Source: Lachnospiraceae bacterium AM93-12TA
GTDB lineage: Bacteria > Bacillota > Clostridia > Lachnospirales > Lachnospiraceae
Assembly (NCBI GenBank): GCA_027698105.1
Contig: JAQERH010000030.1
Location: forward strand, 1 to 36,891
DNA length: 36,891 nt
Direction of reading: 5' to 3'
Part shown: positions 15,604 through 23,869 of the stretch, piece by piece
Layout: every line of letters begins with the position of its first letter
Position numbering within the stretch: position 1 is the stretch's first letter
Made by a program: the position numbers and the translations under genes
Notes under the pieces: generated by a model
What the model saw: the letters and a program-made list of their open reading frames with translations, nothing else
What the model was told of the DNA's origin: nothing
Database searches by the model: none

Positions 15604-15666
15604 TACCACAGCAGCAGAAAAACAAGCGCCATCGAAGCAGGCATTTGTTTTTCTGCTGCTGTGGTA
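15604..15666. repeat. Perfect 22-bp inverted repeat
   Basis: TACCACAGCAGCAGAAAAAC... at 15604-15625 is the exact reverse complement of 15645-15666, with a 19-nt loop. The right arm belongs to the 83-nt direct repeat and recurs at 15818-15839, but the left arm does not recur before the second copy. Confidence 0.85.
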
Positions 15667-15704
15667 ACGCCAAAATAGAAAAGCTGCCGTCAGGCAGCGC
15701 CAGA
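15622..15704. repeat. Structured 83-nt direct repeat, copy 1
   Basis: Matches 15795-15877 at 81 of 83 positions, with a period of 173 nt. It contains a GCTGCC-GTCA-GGCAGC hairpin at 15683-15698. Confidence 0.9.
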
Positions 15705-15794
15705 TGTGCGGAGCACAGCTGTATTTTGGAGTGAAAGCGAGCAAACAGTCTGCGAAGCAGACAGAAAACGCGGAGCGTGAGTTTGCGAGTACAG
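15705..15794. repeat. Hairpin chain between the two direct repeats
   Basis: Three compact hairpins with three-nucleotide G-N-A loops follow each other: TGTGC-GGA-GCACA (15705-15717), GTCTGC-GAA-GCAGAC (15748-15762) and ACGC-GGA-GCGT (15768-15778). The last two sit inside a GCAAAC/GTTTGC pair (15741-15746 with 15781-15786). No convincing gene is present between 15448 and 15950. Confidence 0.7.
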
Positions 15795-15877
15795 ACAAGC
15801 GCCATCGAAGCAGGCATTTGTTTTTCTGCTGCTGTGGTAACGACAAAATAGAAAAGCTGCCGTCAGGCAGCGTCAGA
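15795..15877. repeat. Structured 83-nt direct repeat, copy 2
   Basis: Second copy of the 15622-15704 unit with two substitutions; its GCTGCC/GGCAGC hairpin is at 15856-15871. It ends 73 nt before the ABC ATPase start, so it lies in that gene's leader. Confidence 0.9.
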
Positions 15878-15950
15878 ATGAGACAGATTTGCGGATATAC
15901 CGCAGAAAATAAGGATATATTAGGAAGACAGAACAGAAAGGAATATTCCA

Positions 15951-17324
15951 TTGAATAAACAGAATGAACCAGGCGTAAATGCCATTACCGTCAGGGATGT
16001 GACCAAGATTTACCGTCTGTATGACAAGCCTATTGACAGGCTGAAGGAATCTTTGAGCGTGACTCATAAAAATTATCATAAGGATTTTTACGCGCTTCAG
16101 AACCTTTCCTTTAATGTGAAGAAGGGAGAGACGGTAGGAATCATCGGAACCAACGGATCCGGAAAATCCACCATTTTAAAGATTATTACGGGAGTTCTCA
16201 CCCCCACGTCCGGAGAAGTGCAGGTGGACGGAAAGATTTCCGCCCTTCTGGAGCTGGGAGCCGGTTTTAACCAGGACTATACAGGAATTGAAAATATTTA
16301 CATGAATGGAACCATGATGGGCTTTTCAAAGAAAGAGATGGATGAAAAGCTTCCGGACATTCTGGAATTTGCCGATATCGGGGACTTTGTGTATCAGCCG
16401 GTGAAGACCTATTCCAGCGGTATGTTCGTCCGTCTGGCCTTCGCACTCTCCATCAATGTGGAGCCGGAGATTCTGATTGTGGATGAGGCCCTTTCCGTTG
16501 GAGACGTATTTTTCCAGTCCAAGTGCTACCGGAGAATGGACGAGCTGAGGAAAAATGGCACGACCATTGTCATGGTTACCCACGATATGGGAAGTGTGAT
16601 CAAGTACTGTGATAAAGTAGTGCTGTTAAACCGAGGAGAATTTGTAGCTGAGGGACCAGCCGGAAAAATGGTGGATCTTTACAAGAAGATTCTGGCAGGA
16701 CAGCTGGATTCCCTGAACGAGGAGCTGGCCCAGATGAACGATTTTTCAGGCGAAGGCATTTCCGGAAAGAATGGGGACGGGCAGGAAGTCGTGTCCGCTG
16801 CAGAAAGACAGGACGGGTCTGGGGAGAAAACAGGCCTTATGAAGGACAAAATTACGATTAATGGAAACAGGACAGAGTATGGGGATGGCCGGGCCGAGAT
16901 CATTGACCTGGGACTGTGCGATGAGCGGGGAAATCTGACAAACCTTCTCCTGAAAGGGGAAATGTTCACTATCAAAGAAAAAATCCGTTTCAACACAGAA
17001 ATCCAGGCCCCGATTTTTACCTACACTATTAAGGATAAAAAGGGCACGGATCTGTCTGGAACCAATACCATGTTTGAGGGAACTGACGTGAAGCCTGTGA
17101 AAAAGGGAGACATCTACGAGGTGTCCTTCACCCAGAAAATGACTCTCCAGGGGGGAGAATATCTCCTGTCCATGAGCTGCACGGGATTCGAGAACGGAGA
17201 ACATGTGGTGTACCACCGCCTGTACGATGTGGCGAACATTACTGTTATTTCCAATAAGAATACAGTAGGAGTCTATGATATGGAGTCTCAGGTGGAGACA
17301 AAGCTTACCAGGGCCGGAGAGTAA
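15951..17324 (+). CDS. Polysaccharide/teichoic-acid ABC exporter ATPase (Wzt/TagH type)
   Basis: 457 aa ATP-binding subunit of an ABC-2 type polysaccharide exporter. Walker A GTNGSGKST is at residues 66-74, the signature is the family variant YSSGMFVRLAFA (about 152-163), Walker B is ILIVDEALS (about 173-181), and the switch His is in VMVTHD. After a polar, Gly/Asp-rich linker, residues from about 305 form a beta-rich domain (TLQGGEYLLSMSCTGFENGE...) like the Wzt C-terminal domain that reads the glycan end group. Start TTG 15951 follows AGAAAGGA by 8 nt. The partner permease (Wzm/TagG), normally just upstream, is not in this window. It heads an operon with a methyltransferase-like protein and a glycosyltransferase. 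Confidence 0.92.
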   Translation: MNKQNEPGVNAITVRDVTKIYRLYDKPIDRLKESLSVTHKNYHKDFYALQNLSFNVKKGETVGIIGTNGSGKSTILKIITGVLTPTSGEVQVDGKISALLELGAGFNQDYTGIENIYMNGTMMGFSKKEMDEKLPDILEFADIGDFVYQPVKTYSSGMFVRLAFALSINVEPEILIVDEALSVGDVFFQSKCYRRMDELRKNGTTIVMVTHDMGSVIKYCDKVVLLNRGEFVAEGPAGKMVDLYKKILAGQLDSLNEELAQMNDFSGEGISGKNGDGQEVVSAAERQDGSGEKTGLMKDKITINGNRTEYGDGRAEIIDLGLCDERGNLTNLLLKGEMFTIKEKIRFNTEIQAPIFTYTIKDKKGTDLSGTNTMFEGTDVKPVKKGDIYEVSFTQKMTLQGGEYLLSMSCTGFENGEHVVYHRLYDVANITVISNKNTVGVYDMESQVETKLTRAGE

Positions 17325-17337
17325 AGGAGCTGAGAGT

Positions 17338-18105
17338 ATGAAGAATTTAAACCAGAAATTGATTTCTCTTATAAGAGAATATGGGGAGGACAGGACAGTA
17401 GCTTTGAAAAGCTGTATTGACCTGGACTGCTTTATGGCGCTCTCTCCTCTCAGGGAAAATCTTCTGGAGTGGTATGAGTTTCAGGAGGATGGGGAGCTTT
17501 TGCAGGTGGGAGCTGATTACGGCGCGCTGACAGGGCTTTTCAGAAAACGTGTGAAAGCGGTAACTGTCTGGGACGAGTCTGAGGAACAGCGGAACATAGT
17601 CAGGGAGAGATTTCCAGACACCTCTGAGGGAGCGCCTGTTTCCTGTGTGGGAGGTTCATTAAAGGAACTTCTTCAGGAGGGAAAGAGATACGATTATGTA
17701 GTATGCGCCGGGGGCTTTAAAGAGCCTGAGGACCAGTGGGCAGAAATCCTGCGGGATCTGACAAAGCCAGGCGGAACGGTGACAGCCGCTGTCTGCAACC
17801 GGTTTGGCCTGAAATACCTGGCAGGAGGAAAGAGGGATGAGGTAAGCCTTACCAGAAGCCGCCTGTCTGCTTTATTTCCCGGCTGTACCTTTTACTATCC
17901 CATGCCGGATTACCGGGTTCCTTCTGTGATTTACTCAGACCGCTGTCTACCGTCTAAGGGAGAGCTGGCTGGGATTCATACGCTGTATGATTTTCCGGAG
18001 TATCCGTCTATTGATGTAGGGGCTGAGTTTGAGGCTGCCTGTGAGGATGGACAGTTTGCTAATTTTGCAGATTCCTTTCTTATTGTCTGGAAAAAAGGAG
18101 AGTAG
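17338..18105 (+). CDS. Class I SAM-dependent methyltransferase-like protein
   Basis: 255 aa, cytosolic. ELLQVGADYGALTGLF (about residues 53-68) has the position and hydrophobic frame of SAM motif I, but with V-G-A-D-Y-G in place of GxGxG. A later VCAGGFKEPEDQWAEILRDLTKPGGTVTAAV (about 122-152) fits motifs II and III. The C-terminal part (FYYPMPDYRVPSVIYSD) is typical of methyltransferases found in surface-glycan clusters. ATG 17338 follows AAGGAGC by 6 nt, 13 nt after the ABC ATPase stop. It might methylate the glycan end recognised by the Wzt-like domain; this is inference from position. Cofactor binding is not certain. Confidence 0.65.
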   Translation: MKNLNQKLISLIREYGEDRTVALKSCIDLDCFMALSPLRENLLEWYEFQEDGELLQVGADYGALTGLFRKRVKAVTVWDESEEQRNIVRERFPDTSEGAPVSCVGGSLKELLQEGKRYDYVVCAGGFKEPEDQWAEILRDLTKPGGTVTAAVCNRFGLKYLAGGKRDEVSLTRSRLSALFPGCTFYYPMPDYRVPSVIYSDRCLPSKGELAGIHTLYDFPEYPSIDVGAEFEAACEDGQFANFADSFLIVWKKGE

Positions 18106-18108
18106 ACT

Positions 18109-21100
18109 ATGTCAGAAACCATTTATGTAAAATATAACGGAACGAGACAGAAGGCTTTTCAGATTAAGACGGCTATCCGAATGGAGCAGGGAGAAAGAGC
18201 AGTGGACAAAACAGCTCTCTGCCCGGAGGGAGAGGCCCATATCCGTTCCTTTGAAGAGAAATACCGTCTGCTTTCCGAGGAGAGCGGACGGCTGACTTTT
18301 TTAAAACCTGAAATCAGAGATGGAGGCCGGACAGCCCGGTTTGCCTTTCTGACAGGAGATACACTGTCGAAGCGTGTGGGAGAGACGATTTCCCAGGCGG
18401 CGGGAGAAACGGAGGAAAATAAAAGGGAGGCGGTAAAGAAGGCTGTAAAAGAGGCTCTTGAGACAGCAGTTTCCTGCCGGCCGGAATATGTCTCTGATTT
18501 TACCGTGACACAGGAGTTTTTGGATGTGTTCGGTCAGTCTGAGACTCCTGAACAGGTGAAAGAAGATTTCCTGGAAAAGCAGAAAAAAGTTTTTGAAGAG
18601 GCGTTTGGAAAAGGGGAACGCTCCTTTCGGACGGCTAATGCAGACGCTTTGTTTGACAACATTATGATGTGCCGGAATCCGGAATATCAGGAAGGCGGGG
18701 AGGAGCCAAAGGAGCTTCCCATTGCCCTGGACTATGAATGGGTATTCCAGTTTCCGATTCCAGTGAGCTTCTTACAATACAGGATTCTGTTTTATTTCTA
18801 TGAGGATCACCGCCCGCTTCTTGTAGATCTGTTCCCTGACAGAGCATCATTTCTGACAGAGTTTTCTCTGAATGAGAAGCTGTTCCCCGTCTATGAGGCT
18901 ATGGAGAATTCTTTCCAGAACTATGTCCACGGGGAGAATCAGAGGATTCTGCAGGGGAATTATTATGTTCCCACAAAGACCATGAAGGAGCTGCGCCAGT
19001 CAGCTCAGGAGATGGAGCGGGCAAAAGATCGGATCAGCCAGCTGAAGGCAGAGGCAGCAGAGAAGGACATTGCCCTCAGAAAGGCTCAGGAGGTTCAGCG
19101 CCTGACCAACAACCATGTAGCCAATTTAGAGAACATGATCGGGGATCTGCGCCGGGAAATCGGCGAGATGGGAAAAACCCTTTCCTACTTAAACCGCCAC
19201 GAGGCTCTGATCTTCAAGGCCAGAAGAAAAGCGGGACAGGCCTTTAACAAGGCGGTTCCGAAAGGCACGGTAAAGAGAAAGAAGCTGGGCTATGTGAAAA
19301 ATACAGTGCTTCACCCGGCTTCCAGCCTGAAACTGTACACCACAGACGAGGGGAAGAACCTTATCAAGGGGCATTTTGAAATAGGGGACGAGTATCTGAC
19401 CTATGGAAAGCTGGTCTTTCCTAAAGAGGAAAATCCTATGGTATCTATTGTGATTCCGGTGTACAATCAGATTCACTATACCTACCTCTGCCTGGCTTCT
19501 ATTTTAGAGCACACAAAAGATGTAAGTTATGAGATCATCATCGCGGATGATGTATCGACAGATGCGACGGAGCACCTTTCTGAGTTTGCTGAAAATCTGG
19601 TAATCCGCCGCAATCAGACGAACCAGGGATTTTTAAAGAACTGTAACCAGGCGGCTGAGGCGGCCAGGGGAAAATACGTCATGTTCTTAAACAACGACAC
19701 CCAGGTGACAGAAGGCTGGTTAAGCTCTCTGGTTAATCTGATTGAGTCGGACGATACCATTGGAATGGTAGGATCCAAGCTGGTCTACCCGGATGGACGT
19801 CTGCAGGAGGCCGGCGGAATTATCTGGAGCGACGGTTCCGGCTGGAATTACGGCCGTCTGGACGATCCGGATAAGGCAGAGTACAACTATGTGAAGGATG
19901 TAGACTACATTTCGGGAGCAGCTATTCTGCTGTCTGTGAAGCTGTGGAAGCAGATTGGCGGCTTTGACGAGCGGTTTGCCCCGGCCTACTGCGAGGATTC
20001 TGATCTGGCCTTCGAGGTGAGAAAGGCGGGATACCGGGTAGTATATCAGCCTCTCTCCAAGGTAATCCACTTTGAGGGTATTTCCAACGGCACAGATGTA
20101 AACGGCAGCGGCTTAAAGCGCTATCAGGTGGAAAACAGCGAAAAGCTTAAGGAAAAGTGGGCAGAGGAGTTTAAGAAACAGTGCGTCAATACGGGAAATC
20201 CAAATCCCTTCCGGGCCAGGGAGCGCAGCCAGGGAAAGAAAATCATTCTGGTGGTGGATCACTATGTGCCGACCTTTGACAGGGACGCAGGTTCAAAGAC
20301 TACTTTCCAGTATCTGAAAATGTTCCTGAAAAAGGGATATGTGGTAAAGTTTTTAGGGGATAATTACCTTCACGAAGAGCCGTACTCTACTACCCTGCAG
20401 CAGATGGGAATTGAGATTCTCTATGGCCAGGAGTATGTGACAGGTATCTGGGACTGGCTGGATAAAAATGGAAATGAGATTACAGCGGCCTATTTAAACA
20501 GGCCTCACATTGCCACAAAATATGTGGATTATATCGCGGATCACACCAATATGAAGATTATTTTCTATGGCCACGATCTGCATTTCCTGAGAGAATTCAG
20601 GGAGTATGAGCTGACAGGAGATCCGGTGAAAAAACGTGATTCCGATTACTGGAAATCCATTGAATTTACCCTGATGCACAAGGCGGCGGTTTCCTATTAC
20701 CCGTCTGAGGTGGAGATAGAGGCCATCCATGAGATTGACGACACGGTGAAGGCCAAGGCCATTACAGCTTATGTGTACGAGGACTTCTTAGACAATCTGA
20801 ATCTGGACTTTGAAAAGAGGGAAGGACTGCTGTTTGTGGGAGGCTTTGCCCATCCGCCGAACGCAGATGCCGTTCTGTGGTTTGCAAACGAGGTGTTCCC
20901 GTTAATTCGGAAGAAACTGAATGTGAATTTCTACATTGTGGGTTCTAAGGTGACAGAGGAGATTAAGGCTCTGGAGCAGCCAGGAAACGGTATTATTGTA
21001 AAAGGTTTTGTCAGTGAGGAGGAGCTTTCAGAGCTTTACCGCACCTGCCGTCTGGTAGTGGTTCCTCTCCGGTACGGCGCAGGTGTCAAGGGCAAGGTAG

Positions 21101-21342
21101 TAGAGGCTATCTACAATGGGGCGCCCATTGTCACCACCTCTGTAGGAAGCGAGGGAATTCCAGGTGTGGAAGACGTGCTGTTGGTAGAGGATCAGCCGGA
21201 GGCCTTTGCCGATACAGTAGTTAAGACCTACAGCGATACAGAGAAGCTTGTGGAACTGTCAAAGAAGACACAGAGCTACATCAGAGATCACTTCAGCATT
21301 GACGCTGCCTGGGAGGTAATCCGGGAGGACTTTGAAGGATGA
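18109..21342 (+). CDS. Large bifunctional glycosyltransferase (GT2 plus GT4-like)
   Basis: 1077 aa cytosolic glycan-assembly enzyme. Residues 1-290 form an N-terminal region I do not recognise, with a predicted alpha/beta part (KELPIALDYEWVFQFPIPVSFLQYRI). A coiled coil spans about 290-365. The GT2 domain begins near 444 (MVSIVIPVYNQIHYTYLCL), with IIIADDVSTD, the DxD-like NNDTQV, and a CEDSDLAFEVRKAGY acceptor segment at about 628. The second glycosyltransferase starts near 711 (KKIILVVDHYVPTFDRDAGS) and ends with the GT4-type GLLFVGGFAHPPNADAVLWF, IIVKGFVSEEELSELY and RYGAGVKGKVVEAI. AAAGGAG precedes ATG 18109. It overlaps the next gene by 4 nt. Two transferases in one chain suggest it builds a repeating disaccharide; the sugars are unknown. 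Confidence 0.85.
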   Translation: MSETIYVKYNGTRQKAFQIKTAIRMEQGERAVDKTALCPEGEAHIRSFEEKYRLLSEESGRLTFLKPEIRDGGRTARFAFLTGDTLSKRVGETISQAAGETEENKREAVKKAVKEALETAVSCRPEYVSDFTVTQEFLDVFGQSETPEQVKEDFLEKQKKVFEEAFGKGERSFRTANADALFDNIMMCRNPEYQEGGEEPKELPIALDYEWVFQFPIPVSFLQYRILFYFYEDHRPLLVDLFPDRASFLTEFSLNEKLFPVYEAMENSFQNYVHGENQRILQGNYYVPTKTMKELRQSAQEMERAKDRISQLKAEAAEKDIALRKAQEVQRLTNNHVANLENMIGDLRREIGEMGKTLSYLNRHEALIFKARRKAGQAFNKAVPKGTVKRKKLGYVKNTVLHPASSLKLYTTDEGKNLIKGHFEIGDEYLTYGKLVFPKEENPMVSIVIPVYNQIHYTYLCLASILEHTKDVSYEIIIADDVSTDATEHLSEFAENLVIRRNQTNQGFLKNCNQAAEAARGKYVMFLNNDTQVTEGWLSSLVNLIESDDTIGMVGSKLVYPDGRLQEAGGIIWSDGSGWNYGRLDDPDKAEYNYVKDVDYISGAAILLSVKLWKQIGGFDERFAPAYCEDSDLAFEVRKAGYRVVYQPLSKVIHFEGISNGTDVNGSGLKRYQVENSEKLKEKWAEEFKKQCVNTGNPNPFRARERSQGKKIILVVDHYVPTFDRDAGSKTTFQYLKMFLKKGYVVKFLGDNYLHEEPYSTTLQQMGIEILYGQEYVTGIWDWLDKNGNEITAAYLNRPHIATKYVDYIADHTNMKIIFYGHDLHFLREFREYELTGDPVKKRDSDYWKSIEFTLMHKAAVSYYPSEVEIEAIHEIDDTVKAKAITAYVYEDFLDNLNLDFEKREGLLFVGGFAHPPNADAVLWFANEVFPLIRKKLNVNFYIVGSKVTEEIKALEQPGNGIIVKGFVSEEELSELYRTCRLVVVPLRYGAGVKGKVVEAIYNGAPIVTTSVGSEGIPGVEDVLLVEDQPEAFADTVVKTYSDTEKLVELSKKTQSYIRDHFSIDAAWEVIREDFEG

Positions 21343-22079
21343 CAGAAAAGAAAGAAACAGACAGGAGAGGACTCAGTCGGGAAGAGATCAAGTTCATTGC
21401 AATTTTAACGATGACAGGAAATCATATTGCTATTGCCATGCTTCCGCCGGGGCTTCTCCAGGCAGTTTTAGTCAATGTGGGCTATTTTACGGCAGTTGTC
21501 ATGTGCTATTTTCTGGCAGAGGGATTCCGGTACACCAGCTCTAAAAGGCGCTATGGACAGAGACTTCTGTTAGGAGGAGTGATTTCCCAGCTTCCGTTCT
21601 GGCTGGCATTTCGGTTCATGGCATTTAATATGATGGTTACGCTGTTTCTCTGCTTTCTGCTTTTGGTGGTTCGGACAGATGAAAGGTTTGCCGGAAAACG
21701 GCTGGTGCTCGGTATTCTGATTGTACTTGCCAGCGGACTTTGCGACTGGCCGGTGATGGCTCCTGTGTTTACCCTGTTGTTCTGGAATGCAGGAGAGAAT
21801 CGGGAGGAGAAAAAGAAGGCCTGCGGCTATGTGGTGATTTTATATGCATTTTTTATGTTTATCAGCGGGGTTTTCTATGGTCCTGTGAGGGCCTTGATCT
21901 ACGCCGGAATCTCTGCGGTTGGTCCAGCAGCAGCCTGCCTCACGATTCTGTTTTTATATAACAGGAGAGAGACCAGACGGGGAGCGCGGGCAGGTAAGGC
22001 CCAGAAGCAGTTTTTCTACTGGTATTACCCGGTTCATCTGCTGATCATCGGATTGGTGAAAATGGCAGTGACAATTTAA
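21339..22079 (+). CDS. TraX-family membrane protein (putative acyltransferase)
   Basis: 246 aa with about seven hydrophobic segments. The N-terminus has the TraX pattern (EIKFIAILTMTGNHIAIAM, then FYFLAEGFRYTSSKRRYGQRLL in which the Arg-rich loop is typical) and the C-terminus ends FFYWYYPVHLLIIGLVK. TraX of plasmid F acetylates pilin; chromosomal relatives in Firmicutes are unstudied. It overlaps the glycosyltransferase stop by ATGA, so it is coupled to the glycan operon and may acetylate the glycan. No conjugation genes are near. Confidence in the family is good; the substrate is inferred from context. Confidence 0.82.
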   Translation: MTEKKETDRRGLSREEIKFIAILTMTGNHIAIAMLPPGLLQAVLVNVGYFTAVVMCYFLAEGFRYTSSKRRYGQRLLLGGVISQLPFWLAFRFMAFNMMVTLFLCFLLLVVRTDERFAGKRLVLGILIVLASGLCDWPVMAPVFTLLFWNAGENREEKKKACGYVVILYAFFMFISGVFYGPVRALIYAGISAVGPAAACLTILFLYNRRETRRGARAGKAQKQFFYWYYPVHLLIIGLVKMAVTI

Positions 22080-22093
22080 AATAAAAAATAATA

Positions 22094-22128
22094 AAAAAGA
22101 GAAGATACGTAACGTATCTTCTCTTTTT
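22094..22128. terminator. Bidirectional terminator between TraX and the HTH regulator
   Basis: A near-perfect palindrome, with AGAGAAGATACG pairing to CGTATCTTCTCT, and A runs on one side and T runs on the other. It serves the + operon ending at 22079 and the minus gene ending at 22167. Confidence 0.88.
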
Positions 22129-22166
22129 AAGTTATGAGAATTGTATCTATTTTTTGAAAACAACAG

Positions 22167-23636
22167 CTATTTCAAATATTGTTCCATCCATGTTTTTAAC
22201 AGCTTCACGGCATTCTCACCAGATACAGTTCCCTGACCTGTCCACAGGGATTCCAGATAACCATACATATCCTCTACTAATCCGGGCTCGTTGATAAATA
22301 GAGTTCGGAACATCTCTAAGTGGAAATACTGGATCGTTACTGTATCACTGTCAACGCACAGTTCCCAACGGTATTGAAGAGGAAATAGAGTTTCATCTAA
22401 AAAGCAGATCTGATACCATCCGTCTTTGCAGGCCTTTAAAACTCGTTCTAAAATCAGCTTTCTATCCTTTTTTTCCAGTGGTTTTGCAAAGAATATTTTT
22501 GGATACTCTTTAAATATTCCTGTCTTGATAAAATCGAGTACATAGGATGGATTTAGCAGAATCCTTATATTTCCAGTTCGTTTAGATTCATACAGCGATT
22601 TACAATATTGCACAAGCTGGCCTTTCAGCTGATCTGCCCCAGGGAGCTGCGGGTTAAGGTAGGTATCGATCAGTTGTTTATCCCAAAATTGTGAACTGCA
22701 CAGTCCAGTACAGAGTTCAATGGTATTTTGACAGGATTCAGGATTTACATAAGTCTCATACCAGCAAAGCTCCCTGTTCAGCCCGTTGAAAGCAGTTCCC
22801 AAAGGCTGGCAGTAACGGGAGATTTTTGAAAACAGGTGCTGAAATGCTTTTGAAATACCAGAATCAGTATGTAAAATTCCTGTGTTTTCATCGGCGGCTA
22901 TTTGCAGTACCCAATGTTCGGTACATACAAAATAGGGGAAAGGATTGGATGTTCCATACCTTTCTTTAGTGTTTCCATAAAAATAAAATGGTTCATATCT
23001 GTTCCGAAGCAGAAAATAGCGAATCAGCATATGATAGCAGTCGATATTGTTTCCGGAGCGGTCATTTTTAAAATCATCCAGACATAAAATATGAGAAATT
23101 TTTATATCAGAATGTTCAAATGAAGGATGTATCAGCAGATCCAGAAGAGAAGTTTTCTTTGGCTGCATTAATATGTTTATATCTTCCTTCTGGACATGTG
23201 AACGATACAGAAGGGAAAAAAACATCTGAGAAAGTTCCAAATGATTGGAAATATAGCAGGAGGAAGGCATGGCAGAGTTGTATAGGTCCAGATTTTGTAT
23301 ATTTGGTGCTGCTTGAACCTTCCATTTGTGTTCTTCCGGCTTTTCATTTAACGTAGGGAGAGAACGGATAAAGCTTTCCAGCTTTTTTCGCCGGTAAAAA
23401 AGTTCGTATCCAATTTTTTCAATTTCAAATATTTCTGCCAATTCTTCTCGTTCAGAAAGAGTCAGAGCCAGTCGGTTCATGATCTGTTCCAGATGTTCTC
23501 TGTTTTTTAGGGGTCTTGTTCCATGGACATACTGGAACATAGTTGAGCGGTCAATTCGACAGCTTTTTGCCAGTGCTGCCAGCGTGATATTTTTATTTTC
23601 TATATATCGTTCAAGTTTTTCTGCTAATGTTTCCAA
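22167..23636 (-). CDS. Large HTH (XRE-type) transcriptional regulator
   Basis: 489 aa. The N-terminal 70 residues form a helix-turn-helix (LEKLERYIENKNITLAALAKSCRIDRSTMFQYVHGTRP in outline, with the two helices at about 18-42). The following 400 residues contain no domain I can name; they are mixed alpha/beta with few membrane-like stretches. Start TTG at 23636 is fixed by AGGAGG 7 nt upstream on the minus strand; a longer reading to 23738 lacks a site. It is divergent from the kinase/phosphatase/FHA gene set with a 233-nt shared gap, so it is a good candidate regulator of it. A ligand or partner for the large C-terminal part is unknown. Confidence 0.75.
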   Translation of the reverse strand: METLAEKLERYIENKNITLAALAKSCRIDRSTMFQYVHGTRPLKNREHLEQIMNRLALTLSEREELAEIFEIEKIGYELFYRRKKLESFIRSLPTLNEKPEEHKWKVQAAPNIQNLDLYNSAMPSSCYISNHLELSQMFFSLLYRSHVQKEDINILMQPKKTSLLDLLIHPSFEHSDIKISHILCLDDFKNDRSGNNIDCYHMLIRYFLLRNRYEPFYFYGNTKERYGTSNPFPYFVCTEHWVLQIAADENTGILHTDSGISKAFQHLFSKISRYCQPLGTAFNGLNRELCWYETYVNPESCQNTIELCTGLCSSQFWDKQLIDTYLNPQLPGADQLKGQLVQYCKSLYESKRTGNIRILLNPSYVLDFIKTGIFKEYPKIFFAKPLEKKDRKLILERVLKACKDGWYQICFLDETLFPLQYRWELCVDSDTVTIQYFHLEMFRTLFINEPGLVEDMYGYLESLWTGQGTVSGENAVKLLKTWMEQYLK

Positions 23637-23801
23637 AACTCTACCTCCTGAAGGTGATTTTATTTTTTCTATTTTAACAAATGTAGGCATTGGAAAAAAG
23701 AAAAAAGACGTTTTTTGTCGGAAAAAGGCGTGCCACATTTTCTGCCACAGGTTAATAATCAGAAAAAATCATGGTAAAATTTTTATATCTGTAATATACA
23801 T

Positions 23802-23811
23802 GGGGGGGGGG
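23802..23811. repeat. Homopolymeric G10 tract upstream of the kinase gene set
   Basis: Ten G residues lie directly before TATAAA (23813-23818), a possible -10 of the + strand gene set. Slippage here would change promoter spacing. No clear -35 can be assigned upstream, so the promoter role is uncertain. Confidence 0.6.
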
Positions 23812-23869
23812 TATAAAGAAAATAAAGCTGATTAGAGCAAGATAAAATAAATGTTTGAGGAGGATTAGG

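Noticed and set aside
15622..15877. Possible CRISPR array
   Set aside because: Only two copies, 83 nt long and 173 nt apart, with structured DNA between them; no short regular repeat-spacer pattern.
15704..15958. 84-codon + strand reading frame across the repeats
   Set aside because: It is made almost wholly of the direct repeat and hairpins, has no ribosome binding site, and runs into the ABC ATPase start.
21339..22079. TraX as evidence of a conjugative element
   Set aside because: No relaxase, coupling protein, or transfer genes are near; the gene is coupled to the glycan operon.
22167..23738. Longer start for the HTH regulator
   Set aside because: The extra 34 residues are Phe/Lys-rich low-complexity sequence with no ribosome binding site; TTG 23636 has AGGAGG at 7 nt.
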